From: Sisyra terminalis
Taxonomy: Eukaryota > Arthropoda > Insecta > Neuroptera > Sisyridae
Direction: 5' to 3'
NCBI GenBank assembly: GCA_958496175.1
Contig: OY292279.1
Coordinates: 18,724,001 to 18,788,000, forward strand
DNA: 64,000 nucleotides
Part shown: in pieces, positions 11,401 through 22,105 of the stretch
How positions within the stretch are numbered: position 1 is the stretch's first letter
Layout of the letters: each line of letters begins with the position of its first letter
Program-made: the position numbers and the translations under genes
The notes under the pieces: model-generated
The model's input: the letters and a program-made list of their open reading frames with translations, nothing else
Told to the model about the DNA's origin: nothing
Database searches by the model: none

Positions 11401-13657
11401 CAAAAAAAAGAGCTCATTTCCCTTTTAGATAGGTCAAAGTCTGGCAACGTAGCATTTTCTACTATATTTTTATATCTATTCGCGATTTGTTTGTTAATTT
11501 AATGCTAATATGGTATGATTTTCTCTTCTATGGTTAAATTTTGGCTCAAGTTCCTTTTAGGTCGGTCGAATCTGGCAACGTTGCATTTTCGACTATGTTT
11601 TTAATTTAATTCGCAAATAAATCAGTCCATAATGAAAACTTAACCACAAAAAAAATGCAACGTCACCAGATTTGACGGTTTTAAAAAGAACGTGAGCCCT
11701 TTTTTTCGTCCTCTTATTACAAAAATGGTGTAATATCACTAAATTTTTTTCGGCCCTTGTTCTTTAAATCGGTCAAAATCTGGCAATGTTGTATTTAATG
11801 CTTTGTTTTTAATTTCATTCTCGAATCAGCCCATAATGAAAATTTAGCCACAAAAGAGAAAATTATACCATTAGAATTGAAATAACGAGTAAATTAAAGT
11901 AGAAAATGCCACGTTGCCAGATTTTTACCGACATAAAAGGACAAAGAGACCATTTTTCGTAGTTTATTTTTGGTACTGTATTATATTGGTATGGGGAAGG
12001 AAACCTGCGGGCCATGGGCCTCGTGAGGCCCGCCATGACCGTTTTTCCGGCAGAAAATAGGGCATATAAAATGAGTACAAAATGAGTAAAGTATCATTAG
12101 GAAGTTTGAACGTGATTGATCATATTTGACTTTTTCTATCACATACTTTCTCTATAAACCTTTCGTTAAATTATTTATAAAAACAACTTCAAAAGCTTTC
12201 CAAAGCCTTAGTTTGGATTCTTCAATATCTTTGTTAGATATATATATATCGTATACATATCATATACATATCGTATTTTATAAGCAAATTTGAAAGCTTT
12301 TATTAGCAGAAGAATTGTAATTTTCAATGGATCAAAGAAGGTTTATAATTAATACAGCGAATGCAAATTGCGTGCAGCTACTAACTTGACATCGTTTGTT
12401 CCAGGTGTTAATTATTATTCATATTTTTTTGGCTCCTGTCCCTATTAGAACCATCAAATCTGGCAGCGTTGTATATGGTATTCTACTTTGTTTTATATTC
12501 TATTCGCGATTTGTTGTTAATTAAGTTCTAATATTGTATAATTTTCTCTTTTGTGACTAAATTTACATTATGGGCTGATTTATTCGCGAATTAAATTAAA
12601 AACAAAGTAGAAAATGCAGTGTTGCCAGATTGAGAGAAATGAGCTTTTTTAAGTTTTTATAAATCTCGGATTTTCAGGATTGTTTTGGTTTATTTAATGA
12701 AGAATAACACTTTAATGTTTCAGCTGATTCCAGTGATATTTTGGTTCATTTATCTAATTGATCGCGAGCTCATCTACCCGAAGACATTGGATGCGATCAT
12801 TCCATTCTTCGTTAATATATCAGTCCATGCCCTCATCTTCCTCCCGTATATTTCTGAGGTGATTCTTGGTTTGAATCGCCTGTGCCGTAAACGCTACAGT
12901 TTAATGTTGCTGTGGAGTTTTATGGTGGCTTATCTCATTACGTAAGTCGGAAAAAGTTTCTATTTAACGTCAAAAATGTATATTTTCAAAGATTTAAAGT
13001 TTTAAGTTATGCGAAAAGCGCCAAAGCGTCGCACTCAACGTCTAATTATGAAACTGTTGCAACTTTTCTAACGAGTGGATAATCTGACGTCGAAACATTT
13101 TCATTACGATATGAAATTATTCATAATTTTAGCGTATTTAGTTGGCGCTTTTTTTTCCGCTTTTGAATGTTAAAAATTTTAATGTTACCATAAATGACAA
13201 AGGAGAGCTTCACTTGTTTTAAGCTTTTTGTTTTAGCCATTCTTTTTATTGTTGAGCTTTTGCCGCTTTTGTCCGTTCACCACTTCGTTAAGCATCCGTT
13301 TCTTAATTTATGATAATAGAATTTGAAAAAAAAGAACTTTTTCAAAAGGTTAATAAACTTGTTTAAATATTCATTCTGGGGAACTTAAAAAGAATTTGTG
13401 AATGAAACTTTGCTAACGGTATTACAATTTTTAGAATTACTGCAACAAAACGTATCTACGGGGTTTGGATCTACCGATATATGGCAACACTGAGCGATTT
13501 TCAGCGCGGATTATTTTTTGTTGGATGCGTTTTTTCGGCTGTTTCCATTTTCCATATTCTGGAAAAGGTGCACTTTCGTAAGGCAAAACGACATCCACTT
13601 GCAAAGAAAATCAAGCTTGATAAAAACTCCAATCATATTGTCAAGAAATTGTGTTAG
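8418..13657 (+). CDS. AIG1/ADTRP-family membrane protein (putative FAHFA hydrolase)
   Basis: Four exons, 8,418-8,567, 8,874-9,017, 12,724-12,941 and 13,435-13,657, join in frame with GT...AG introns (306, 3,706 and 493 bp) to give 244 residues. Human AIG1 and ADTRP are 245 and 230. The start is set by an in-frame TAG at 8,409-8,411. The N-terminus is a hydrophobic segment (residues about 4-22). Residues 42-50 read YAYLTFWNF, placing Thr46 where the family has its catalytic Thr. Residues 102-118 contain FWFIYLIDRELIYPK, the family's most conserved block. NISVHALIF places His133 at the catalytic His. Several more hydrophobic segments follow, ending in a Lys-rich tail. The known family are multi-pass threonine hydrolases of fatty-acid esters of hydroxy fatty acids. 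The same activity here is inferred from the two conserved residues. Intron 2 is enlarged by nested inverted-repeat transposons. There is no neighbouring gene within the window. Confidence 0.85.
9704..10748. mobile_element. Inverted-repeat element with 316-bp arms
   Basis: The left arm (9,704-10,019, starting GGTGTCCGTTATTTCCCAAA) is matched in reverse by the right arm (10,432-10,748, ending GGAAATAACGGACACC). By eye over 90% of positions match. The 412-bp centre is non-coding. The element lies within intron 2 of the AIG1/ADTRP-like gene. Long arms and the GTGTCCG terminus suggest a foldback or Tc1/mariner-related non-autonomous element. No unambiguous target duplication is seen. Confidence 0.7.
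10838..11355. mobile_element. Second inverted-repeat element in intron 2
   Basis: The arms at about 10,838-10,970 and 11,226-11,355 are inverted copies sharing CTGTATTGATAAACAGTTAA and the flanking AAATGTTTTC...ACTATTTTTC stretch. A palindromic MITE (10,993-11,210) fills almost the whole centre, so one has inserted into the other. Non-coding. Superfamily unknown. Confidence 0.6.
10993..11210. mobile_element. Palindromic MITE, copy 2
   Basis: A diverged member of the family at 7,054-7,278. It starts GGCCCATTTAACAACATCG, includes TTTGGCAACGTAGC, and ends AAAATGAGCC. It sits between the arms of the inverted-repeat element at 10,838-11,355. Confidence 0.5.
11410..11541. mobile_element. Palindromic MITE, copy 3 (half element)
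   Basis: The left half of the family is present (GAGCTCATTTCCCTTTTAG, then GTCTGGCAACGTAGC). The right arm is replaced by the next copy, which starts at 11,543. Either the two are tandem, or one inserted into the other. Confidence 0.45.
11543..11699. mobile_element. Palindromic MITE, copy 4 (internally deleted)
   Basis: Starts GGCTCAAGTTCCTTTTAGG, contains ATCTGGCAACGTTGC near the left and GCAACGTCACCAGATTTGAC near the right, and ends AACGTGAGCC. At 157 bp it lacks part of the centre found in the 225-bp copy. Confidence 0.5.
11752..11951. mobile_element. Palindromic MITE, copy 5
   Basis: Starts GGCCCTTGTTCTTTAAATCG with ATCTGGCAATGTTG downstream. The inverse CACGTTGCCAGATTTTTACC lies near the right end at 11,930. 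Non-coding family member within intron 2. Confidence 0.5.
12431..12644. mobile_element. Palindromic MITE, copy 6
   Basis: Starts GGCTCCTGTCCCTATTAG, with ATCTGGCAGCGTTG. The inverse CAGTGTTGCCAGATTGAG is near its right end, which finishes AATGAGC only 80 bp upstream of exon 3 of the AIG1/ADTRP-like gene. Confidence 0.5.
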
Positions 13658-13671
13658 ACATATTTTTTTTA

Positions 13672-13677
13672 AATAAA
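13672..13677 (+). terminator. Polyadenylation signal of the AIG1/ADTRP-like gene
   Basis: AATAAA begins 15 bp after the TAG stop, so the 3' untranslated region would be short. The motif is common in AT-rich DNA, but the position fits. Confidence 0.5.
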
Positions 13678-13699
13678 ATTAATTTGACATAGCTCCTCT

Positions 13700-15950
13700 T
13701 CTTTTTCCTTTCAAATTTGATGTGACATGAAAATAGTATATACCTATACATATACACCACGATGATTATCTCATGTTTTCCATTAAGTTTATCCGATCGA
13801 TCGAACCATACCAGTTTTCTCTCCAATCTAAAAATACGAAAAACGAAAAAGGATTTTGAAATTGTGTAAACCTTTCATTTCCACCCGTTAGTTACTCGTG
13901 TCAATTGACGTCCCGTGTTTGATCCACTATCCACCCCTGGCCGCCGGGGATGCAGGTCGTGTGAACTCTGTAATAAAATCACGTTCTTTGCCTCGTCATT
14001 CTATCGAGAACCTTTCTTTGAAACGCATTTTGATAACAATAATAAATGATGGAGAAGGACCTCCATAAAACACAGTTCATGATATCATCCCATGATCCTG
14101 CACCATTCTATACCTCGACCAACATAATATAAACATTACGAACATAAGGGATGATTAAAAAAACCAACAAACAACGAATAAGTTCGCTATTTTTATAACA
14201 CAAATTTTACTATCTTGTCCTTTTGTCTCTCTGATAAAGCAGAAATAAAATGAAAAATACAATAATAGATAATGAAAAATGGAACATGTGGGCTTTGTAT
14301 TTTATATTATAACAGACATAACAGAGACCATGGATCAAGTAGGTGTATTTGTGCACATTCGTTACGTATATTCAATACCGTATCGATATTTCAAAGCAAA
14401 TTATTTCATATCTCCCGCCAGGAAAGCAATTATTTGTTTCAACAAAATAACAAATGTTTGAAATAACGTGATTTATTGATGCTATTTTATAAGTTTTGCG
14501 TCTATTTATTTTTGTTGAAATTAATTGCTTCAAAAAAGCTCGTCTGTATATTAGTAAAGCGGTTTTTTTTTCGAGTTTATTGAAAACTGACGTCATTGGT
14601 CACTTTAATCACTTTGGTCAGCTTTTGTCGAATCACCTAGTGGTCAATGATTTAACTAAAATGTGAAAAGTGATTTTACTGAATATTCATCCCTGTTAAA
14701 TAAAGGTATTTTGAAATCAATTAATTTAAAATACCTTTAATAACTTTAAACAACTTCAAATGGGTTTTTTTAACACTAAAATGTTTTTCCCCTAACAGTT
14801 TAAAATAGCGGAAATGCAACTGAAATATTGATTAAACGCTAAGAAATCATGAGATAGAGGTATACGTTGTCTTTGCTATACTCTATCAGGAGTAAGGAAG
14901 TAAAATTGCTCATAAAAACATTGAAATTTATGAACGATATATTGATTTTTTTCAATAGTTTTTGCCTCCTTTTAAATCTAATATTTCTAAATATTAATAT
15001 ATGATTCCGTAAAATTGTAAATTCCGTCAAGTTTACAAATCTACGTTTACAACTGAAGGAGGTATCTGTTTATGTGTGAATCTGTATATCATGAACGGAA
15101 CGAAAAATTGAGCTTTGATAAAATATCGTTCATACATCATTCATGAAGAACGATGTATCATTAACACTTTGGGTTTGAATATCGATGTTTATGAACGATA
15201 TATCAATGCTTAAAAAATCGATGTATCGTTTGCATTCCTAATCAGGAGTTGACAATTTGCTTCTTGGAAAGCGGAGCTGGGTGGAGTCATTTATAAAGTC
15301 AATTATCATCAACGTATCCTTTTCATAAATTGAAAATTCATTTCGTGTACACATTCTATTACAAAAATAAAGTAAAATATTTTCAAATAGTTTAATTTTA
15401 AAGCTAATCGTAATTATTCGTAGTACTTAAAAGGCGTTGATCAAAATCTAAATATATTAGTGCTACGAAATTGTTATCACTACTTGGTAAGTATGGAAAA
15501 AAATCATAATAGAATCTGTTTGAAGGAGGAGTCGTAAAATAAGCTGTATTATTAAACACGGCGAAATACAAATTCAATTGACAACTATTTTTAATTTTTA
15601 AAAATTATTTGAACAGATTCCCAATTTTTAGCTGTTTTGAAACTAATAGATTCTTAATTACCTTATTATTTGTAAATACATTAATAAAGGTATTTTTGAT
15701 GTTGTAGTGAAAAGAAAGTCTTAAATTTATACGATGAAAAAGAATAGAATATGTGGAAACGTATAGAATCAAATGGTAAAAAATATGCAAATGATGCGTA
15801 GCGCTTCGTAGCATGTCTGATCACCGGCCATATTAAAAGCTTTGTTTTTTTTCGTTACCTGAATATTAGCTTTTTTATCAACCTTATTAGACTGTAACCT
15901 ATTGTTAGAAATGTTACCAGAAAGGTATTAAAATCATTTAAAATAAATTT
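13700..15950. other. Intergenic region without a recognised gene
   Basis: A less AT-rich island lies at about 13,880-14,120. At about 14,930-15,240 there are repeated ATGAACGATATAT/ATCGAT words in both orientations, probably a degraded MITE. Open frames at 14,272-15,030 are short, overlapping and without recognisable domains. Confidence 0.35.
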
Positions 15951-15956
15951 AAAATA

Positions 15957-16921
15957 GCCCCTTTAACTGGGACAGAGCTTTCAATTATACTTAGGAAAAG
16001 TATCTAGATACTTAGAGCTAAGTCTTAAGTTTCATTTGGTATCTAGTTACTCTTAAAAAGACTTAAATTACGTATCTTAAGTTGCTGTCAAAGATTCTTA
16101 AAAAGATAGGTTTTTAGTTACTTTGTATACTATGTATAGATTTAGTAATTTATGTAATCAAATTTATGTAATAAAAAAAGTACCACTTTAAAAATGATAG
16201 ACTAATAATATGAAAACTATGTATTGAATTTTATAGAACAAATTAAATAGAATTTTAATTGAAATAAAAATGCATATAATAACATCAAAATATACCTACA
16301 GCAAATTAAGTAAAATAAAATAATAATTTATACTCCCTTTCTTTAATTTTTTTTTTAAAATTTTTCATTTTGTGCCACAAATTTCATCGATTTTCCAAGT
16401 TCTTCAGGCACAGATATTATTAGTTATATAGTTAAATATTATTAGTTATAATTGTACATATTACTTCCTAAATCAGTCGGGAAACCGATGAAATGTGTTA
16501 TACAAAAATAAAAAAAATAAAATAAAATCCCAAAAAAAGAGAATAATAATTATTGTAAACTAACTATGAAAAAGAATTATAAAAATATTAAAAATGAAAT
16601 TTTTGAAATTTGTGAAAATAAAGAGAACCACAAAGTAAATATTATTATACTCAAAATGGAGTCAGGTACTTCATTTTATTCTTTGTTGAATACTTTATTT
16701 TTAGAAACTTTTAGTAAAATAGTATCTTAGATATCGAAAAGTATCTATGATACTTAGTTACAAGTCACAAGATACAATTTTTCTTAAAAAGAATCTAAGA
16801 TATTTGCTACTTTTTGCCAAAAAATAAAGGAACTAAGATATAATAACTAGAGATACTTTAAAGTATTTAAGTTACCTCAAAGTTACTAAGATACTTTTTT
16901 CTAACAGCTTTGAACAGGGAT
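15957..16921. mobile_element. Inverted-repeat element with subterminal GTATCT/AGATAC repeats
   Basis: The left end (CCCCTTTAACTGGGACAGAG...) and right end (ACAGCTTTGAACAGGG) are imperfect inverses. Both flanks, about 150-200 bp each, are full of AAGTATCT and AGATACTT words in alternating orientation. Such subterminal repeats are typical of binding sites for a transposase supplied in trans. The centre is plain AT-rich DNA without an ORF. Superfamily not determined. Confidence 0.45.
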
Positions 16922-16924
16922 ACA

Positions 16925-19900
16925 TTTTGTCGTGTTTTACGATCTCGTATTTATTCAAATTCAAATAATTTATTTACAGCTATTATATTATAAACTAGTA
17001 GAACAATGTTTGTGGGGTTTGGCTAGTATAATATTATAAAATTGAGTTTTTGAAATTGAAGTCTTCACAAATTAGTTCTAGAACTTATTTGTGTCAATAA
17101 TTTTGGTTTAATATTCAATAAAACGAATACAAGAAGAGAGGCTTACATATTTTGATTTTAATTGTGCAAAAAGAAGTTTACCTATAATACTTACTAGGTA
17201 TACAGTACACTATTTTCGAAACATGTAAAAACCGCTGTTAATGATTTTATGAACCGTTTTTGAATTTCGAAGATGAAATAAATTAATTAAAAGTATTGTT
17301 TTGTGAAAAAATCGTAATAGTATTAAAGCTCTAACTGTAAATGTTTTAGCTTTCATAGATACTTAGTTAAAAAGCTGCTTCAAATCTTCTTTAAGACTTC
17401 CTTTATGGGAGATTAAAGGCAAAGTATACATTCATTTATCTTAATAATTTGAAAACTTCAATGAGAATCACTTTTCCATTTTCTCTTTTATTTGAAATGA
17501 GCTATAGGTATATTTTTTACATCGGTTACACGATTCGTCCTTTGCTAAAGTTTTTAAAATATCTAGCAGATCGTAATAGTGGTTTTTCTCAAAACATTGC
17601 GTGCATTTTAATAAAAATTATACTTCTAAAAAAAAACTTTTTTACACACTAACCGTTTCGTTTCGTTTTTAATGGTTTTGTATGTAAAACGTTCGGATTT
17701 TCATGGATAATTACACAGTTTATGCACACGGAGAAGGTAATTACAATGTAACAAAAATCTGCTTAGTTCATGCAAGAAATTTTCTTCGTTTGAAAAACTA
17801 CATTTCTATTTCTCAATATTTAATGTAAAAGAAAGCTCTAATCACAACAGTCGTAAACGGGTGTCAAATTAACGAGTCTGCACCAATTGGGGGCGAGGAC
17901 TGATGGAAAAATATGTTTTGGGGGTGGAAAATTCAAGGCAAAACTCGTTCGAATCACGCGCTTAATGGATTTGTTATTGGCTTGTTTCTAGATATAATAA
18001 ATATTTAAGTTCAAGGTGTTCCAAATAGAATAGAAATGATTAAAAAAAAACGTTTATTATAAATCAATTTCGCATTAGACGTCAAGATAGACATCGAGAA
18101 TGAACTCAAAGCTCAATCCATTTTCTGTTTGGAACAAATATCTATATACCATCGACACATTTTCCAAGATTTTCAAATCAAACTCCATCTCTGTTTTACC
18201 ATTGATTTTCCCGTTCAAACTCATGCATTTTCATTGGCAATTTTTACTAGCGAAATAATTATAAATGAATTTATAATTAGATACGAGGGAAAACTACGAC
18301 AGCTTTCAAATTTTGCTTTAGGCCAATTTAGCTCTCTCAAGCTCATGAAATTTGAATCAGGTTAATATTTATTTACTTATGCAAATAATTGGGAAATTTA
18401 AGAGATTTTCTCATTAAAACCTTAATTAAATACGTGTACATTTAATTATTTTTGTTTAAAAGTCCTAATATTGCGACAAGGCCTGGAAGCAATGAAGATC
18501 TTTATTTCGCTATATTTAGCCAAGATACAAACCTAAACAAGGCAGTGATTGTTATTGTTATAATTATTGTTGTAATTATTGTATAACGTAGTTAAATTAT
18601 GAACTTCATGCGCTATAAATTTTCAGTTTTACATAATATGAGAAATAGTTTTAGTTTTAGTTTTTAACATCGAAATAGTTTAATGAATAACACCAATCAC
18701 ATGATATTTTTTTACAATTCTACTATAAAACTTTTAAAAATTGTCATTGTAAATGGCATGTAAAGTATGAAGTTCAGATTTCAACAGAAAATAAATAGTA
18801 AATAAAAACATCTTGAAAAAATCGAGATATTTTTACGTAATATATTATTTGTTTTTAAGAAGTTTATAAACGTATTGATTTGATTCTTTCAAGAAAACAA
18901 AGCATATTCTATGTCGTTCTAATATGAACGGTATGAACACCGTGATAGTATAAACATTGTTAAAGTATACACTAATAGTTGAGATTTAATTAACTAATCT
19001 TATTACAGTAATTTTTATGACGTAATTTACAGTGTTTGGGAATTCAATTGTGAAAGAATATTGGTGAAAAATTTGATTGGGTTTTTAATCTATTTTTCAT
19101 AACGGATACTGTATTTGACTTAACTTTGAATGAAGAGTAAGAACTCATTTTGCTTTCCAATAATTGAGATTTCATTTTAAAATATTCAAAAGAATCAATT
19201 AATTCATTTTGAATTATTATTAGATACGATTATCCAAAGATAGCGAAAAAAGCTTTTAACATATGAGTATAATTTTCCACGTCTTTGTTATGTTAATTTG
19301 GATTTTCAGCACTAACCAATATTTAAACTAAAAAAGATCAAAATTGTTAAATGAAGAAGACGATATGAGAGTAGCATTGTCATTTTTACGAGCTAATATT
19401 AATTAATGAAAATATTAAACAACATCAACTTAAATTTTGCAATAAAAGTATACTTATTATTAAATTGTATTCAATCCCTTAACAAACGTACTGTTATTTT
19501 TGTAAAACGTATTATTTTATTTCGCACACTAAATTTTTTTATCATAAACTATATTACGCAGTGTGTTATAGGTAAATAAATAATTTTTAAACTTATCTTT
19601 TTCTTTGTGTGCCGACAAATTTTCAAATTGTTAAAAGTGGACCACAACAAAAATGTTTTTGAGAATCACTGGTTTAAATCAATAGTTTAAACAACCTTAC
19701 TATTTGCCAAAGGAGAAAGGTCATTATATTTTGAAGTTTCTGTACTGTGACGTCATTTTAATGCCGGGCCAATCTTAAGGGGCTCGTCTTAAGTAATTTG
19801 AATTTACCAATTATTTTTGCATTTTTAAATTTATATTTCTCAGATTTTATCAAGTAAAGTTAAAAATTAACAGCCTCATTATCTTTTGATATATGTTTAG

Positions 19901-19930
19901 AACAATTTTAAATTATTTCAGAACATGTGC
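16925..19930. other. Intergenic AT-rich DNA
   Basis: No recognisable gene. At 19,640-19,690 there is a hAT-end-like fragment (AGTGGACCAC...GAATCACTGG). At 19,727-19,930 there is a copy of the TGACGTCA repeat. Confidence 0.35.
19727..19930 (+). repeat. TGACGTCA repeat, partial copy
   Basis: Matches bases about 320-470 and 40,195-40,400. It has TTTCTGTACTGTGACGTCAT, then the GAATTTACC...poly-T and TTTCTCAGATTTTATCA blocks. Ends directly before the hAT-like element at 19,944. Confidence 0.5.
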
Positions 19931-19943
19931 AGTAAGTATATAA

Positions 19944-20953
19944 CAGGGATGAGCAAATATTCGATCGCGAACAGGCCGAAAGTCGATCGCAGGCATTTTA
20001 AATATTTTTTTAAGAAAATTTCAATTCTTTCAATTGATGGTGTGTCTTAAAAATAAGGCAGATAATGAAACTAGAATTTAAAACTAAACAAGCATTTATT
20101 CTACAACATATAGTACTGATTCCCAAATAGTGTTTCTAATTCTTCCTTCTACTCATTCTCTCTTAAAGGGTTACATAGGTCTCACGGTTTCAAAAAATCG
20201 TTTTTTTATTGTCTTATTAATTTTCACATCTTAAGAGTATTGTTCTAAATTTTTAAGTTGATCCGAGTAATAATTTCGGAGATGCAGCCTTGGGAAGTAT
20301 GTAGTTCAGCATGCTGTAGATATATCGGTATAGCTGCTCGTCTTTTGTCACATTTAACTATGTCGGTTATCAAGATTTACTACTCAACCGATTTTGATGA
20401 AATTTTACATAGGTCTTCGGGATACAATTCACAAGAACTTGAACGAAGGACTTTTTTTCAATTACAACTATTTAAAAAAATATAAAGCAAATTTCACTGA
20501 AATTTGTTTTCTTTTTTGTAGAAGCGTTTACCAAAAATCCATTTTTCCTTCGTCCAAAGTCTAGTATATGGTCTTAGCGGTCTTAACTAAAACACATTTT
20601 TTTCACTTCTTTTCCGGTTGATCCTACTATTAGTTTTGCTGTCAACGAGGAGACATCTTTTTTCCGAAGGGTCACCGGAAATGACGTCGTAATGGCGGAG
20701 TTTTAAATATTTGTCTTCAAGAAAATTTCAGAAAAATTTTGTCAAATTATTTAAGACAGCAAAAAGTTTAAGTAATATATTTTATGTTTTATATAGAAAA
20801 AATTGCTGAAAATAGGACGGTTTTTCCCCGATTAAGCCCATGTCACTCCTTAAATATGTATTTGTTTTAATTTAACCCGTTTTTCGAAGCCGATCGCGTA
20901 TAAATAACAAAAATTATTATCGATCATACCAGTATTAAGTTTACCCATCCCTG
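19944..20953. mobile_element. hAT-like MITE, host of two later insertions
   Basis: It starts CAGGGATGAGCAAATATTCG and ends GTTTACCCATCCCTG, which are inverted relatives. The left flank (19,936-19,943) is GTATATAA. The right flank is GTA (20,954-20,956), then the Helitron, then TATAA (22,106-22,110). Together these restore GTATATAA exactly, so an 8-bp duplication typical of hAT elements is proven. A TTAA-flanked element (20,167-20,849) sits inside. Without it the hAT-like element is 323-327 bp and non-autonomous. Confidence 0.8.
20167..20849 (+). mobile_element. TTAA-target non-autonomous element (Kolobok/piggyBac type), copy 1
   Basis: The 683-bp element is flanked by TTAA at 20,163-20,166 and 20,850-20,853. 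It starts AGGGTTACATAGGTCTC and ends GCCCATGTCACTCC, which are imperfect inverses. An inverted second copy lies at 51,763-52,433. TTAA targets are typical of Kolobok and piggyBac elements. The AGGGT...ACAT end fits Kolobok-like better in my judgement. No transposase is present. The open frame at 20,258-20,485 is not conserved as protein in the other copy. Confidence 0.7.
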
Positions 20954-20956
20954 GTA

Positions 20957-22105
20957 TCTTATATATAAATTGGCTATCTTGCCGTGCGTCCATGCAGAAT
21001 GGGCTATGCGCATGCGTTCTGTTATCCCCACTTAAACATTCAAAACGTTGGTAGGAGTACTCAATCACTAATGTATTTATTTGTGAATACGTATTTCGTA
21101 TTTTCAGGTTTACAATATGTGAAAGCCGATAATATAATACTCACTTATAAACTTAACTTAACCATTTTCAGATATATCTACTTATCAGAGTTTAAATTTT
21201 TAAGCAGACCTAAAGTTTTTGTTTCTAATAATAAATCAACTTTGTTTTATACTAAGCAGTAATAACGTTTCGCTTTTAACGGACTTTGATTGATTATTAA
21301 ATTTGAAATTTCGATTGCTTATTACACGTTATCCCCTACAAACTTTGCTACCGTTTTTCACTCTTTTAGGGGAGACATTTTCAAAAACCCTTTCTTATTA
21401 TATATCTGCATCGTATACGGAAATTACTTTCCAAATTTCATCGAAACAAATGTACACTTATATTTGAAAATACAATGTAAAACGAAAAAAAATAATGACC
21501 TTTATGTTAGTTAACATGACTAAAAAGCTTTTCGATTTCGCACATAAGGACGTTGTATTTACAAAATTGTTGAAAGTAGGTGGAAAGCGTGGAAGTAAAT
21601 TCGAATACTTTATTTATTTTCAATAACAATAATTGGTTTTCAAATTGTTCTAAATATCAAAAAAAAGTTAGTTTGGAAGATTGTAGATTTAAATTGACAG
21701 TGAAATATATGACAAAAAATTGCTACCTTAATGTTTTTCAGCCGAATATATAATTACTCCAGATCACAACCATTGGTTCATAAAAAAATAGATTTTAAAA
21801 AGTTTGATTATTGAAAAACGAACCAAAATTTAAAATCGCCAATTTGGTATAAGTGCTACATAAGTATTAAACTTTCATACTAATTTAGTGAAATGACGTT
21901 ATTTAAAATGTTGTTATTAAAATGATATAACAATAACACTTATATTTTATTTCTTAATTTAATTTTAGATAATTTTTTTTTTATATTAACAACACTTTGA
22001 TTATTAAATTTAAAATTTCGATTGTTGATTAACTCTATATTATCTCATATTAAACATTTTATTGAGATAAAACCTTTAGTTGCGAATGCAACGGGCAACT
22101 ACTAG
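20957..22105 (+). mobile_element. Non-autonomous Helitron, copy 1
   Basis: It starts TCTTATATATAAATTGG after an A and ends GGGCAACTACTAG before a T, as expected for A^T insertion with 5'-TC and 3'-CTAG. A hairpin with AGTTGC (22,078-22,083) and GCAACT (22,095-22,100) precedes the CTAG. Insertion into the 8-bp duplication of the neighbouring hAT-like element fixes both borders to the base. At 1,149 bp it has no Rep/helicase gene. It is about 90% identical to the copy at 44,311-45,491 by visual comparison of the first 160 bases. Open frames inside it are not preserved as known proteins. Confidence 0.88.

Noticed and set aside
20258..21514. Open frames of 72-92 codons inside the TTAA element and the Helitron
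   Set aside because: They lie in non-autonomous transposons. The frames are not kept as recognisable proteins, and similarity between copies is at DNA level only.
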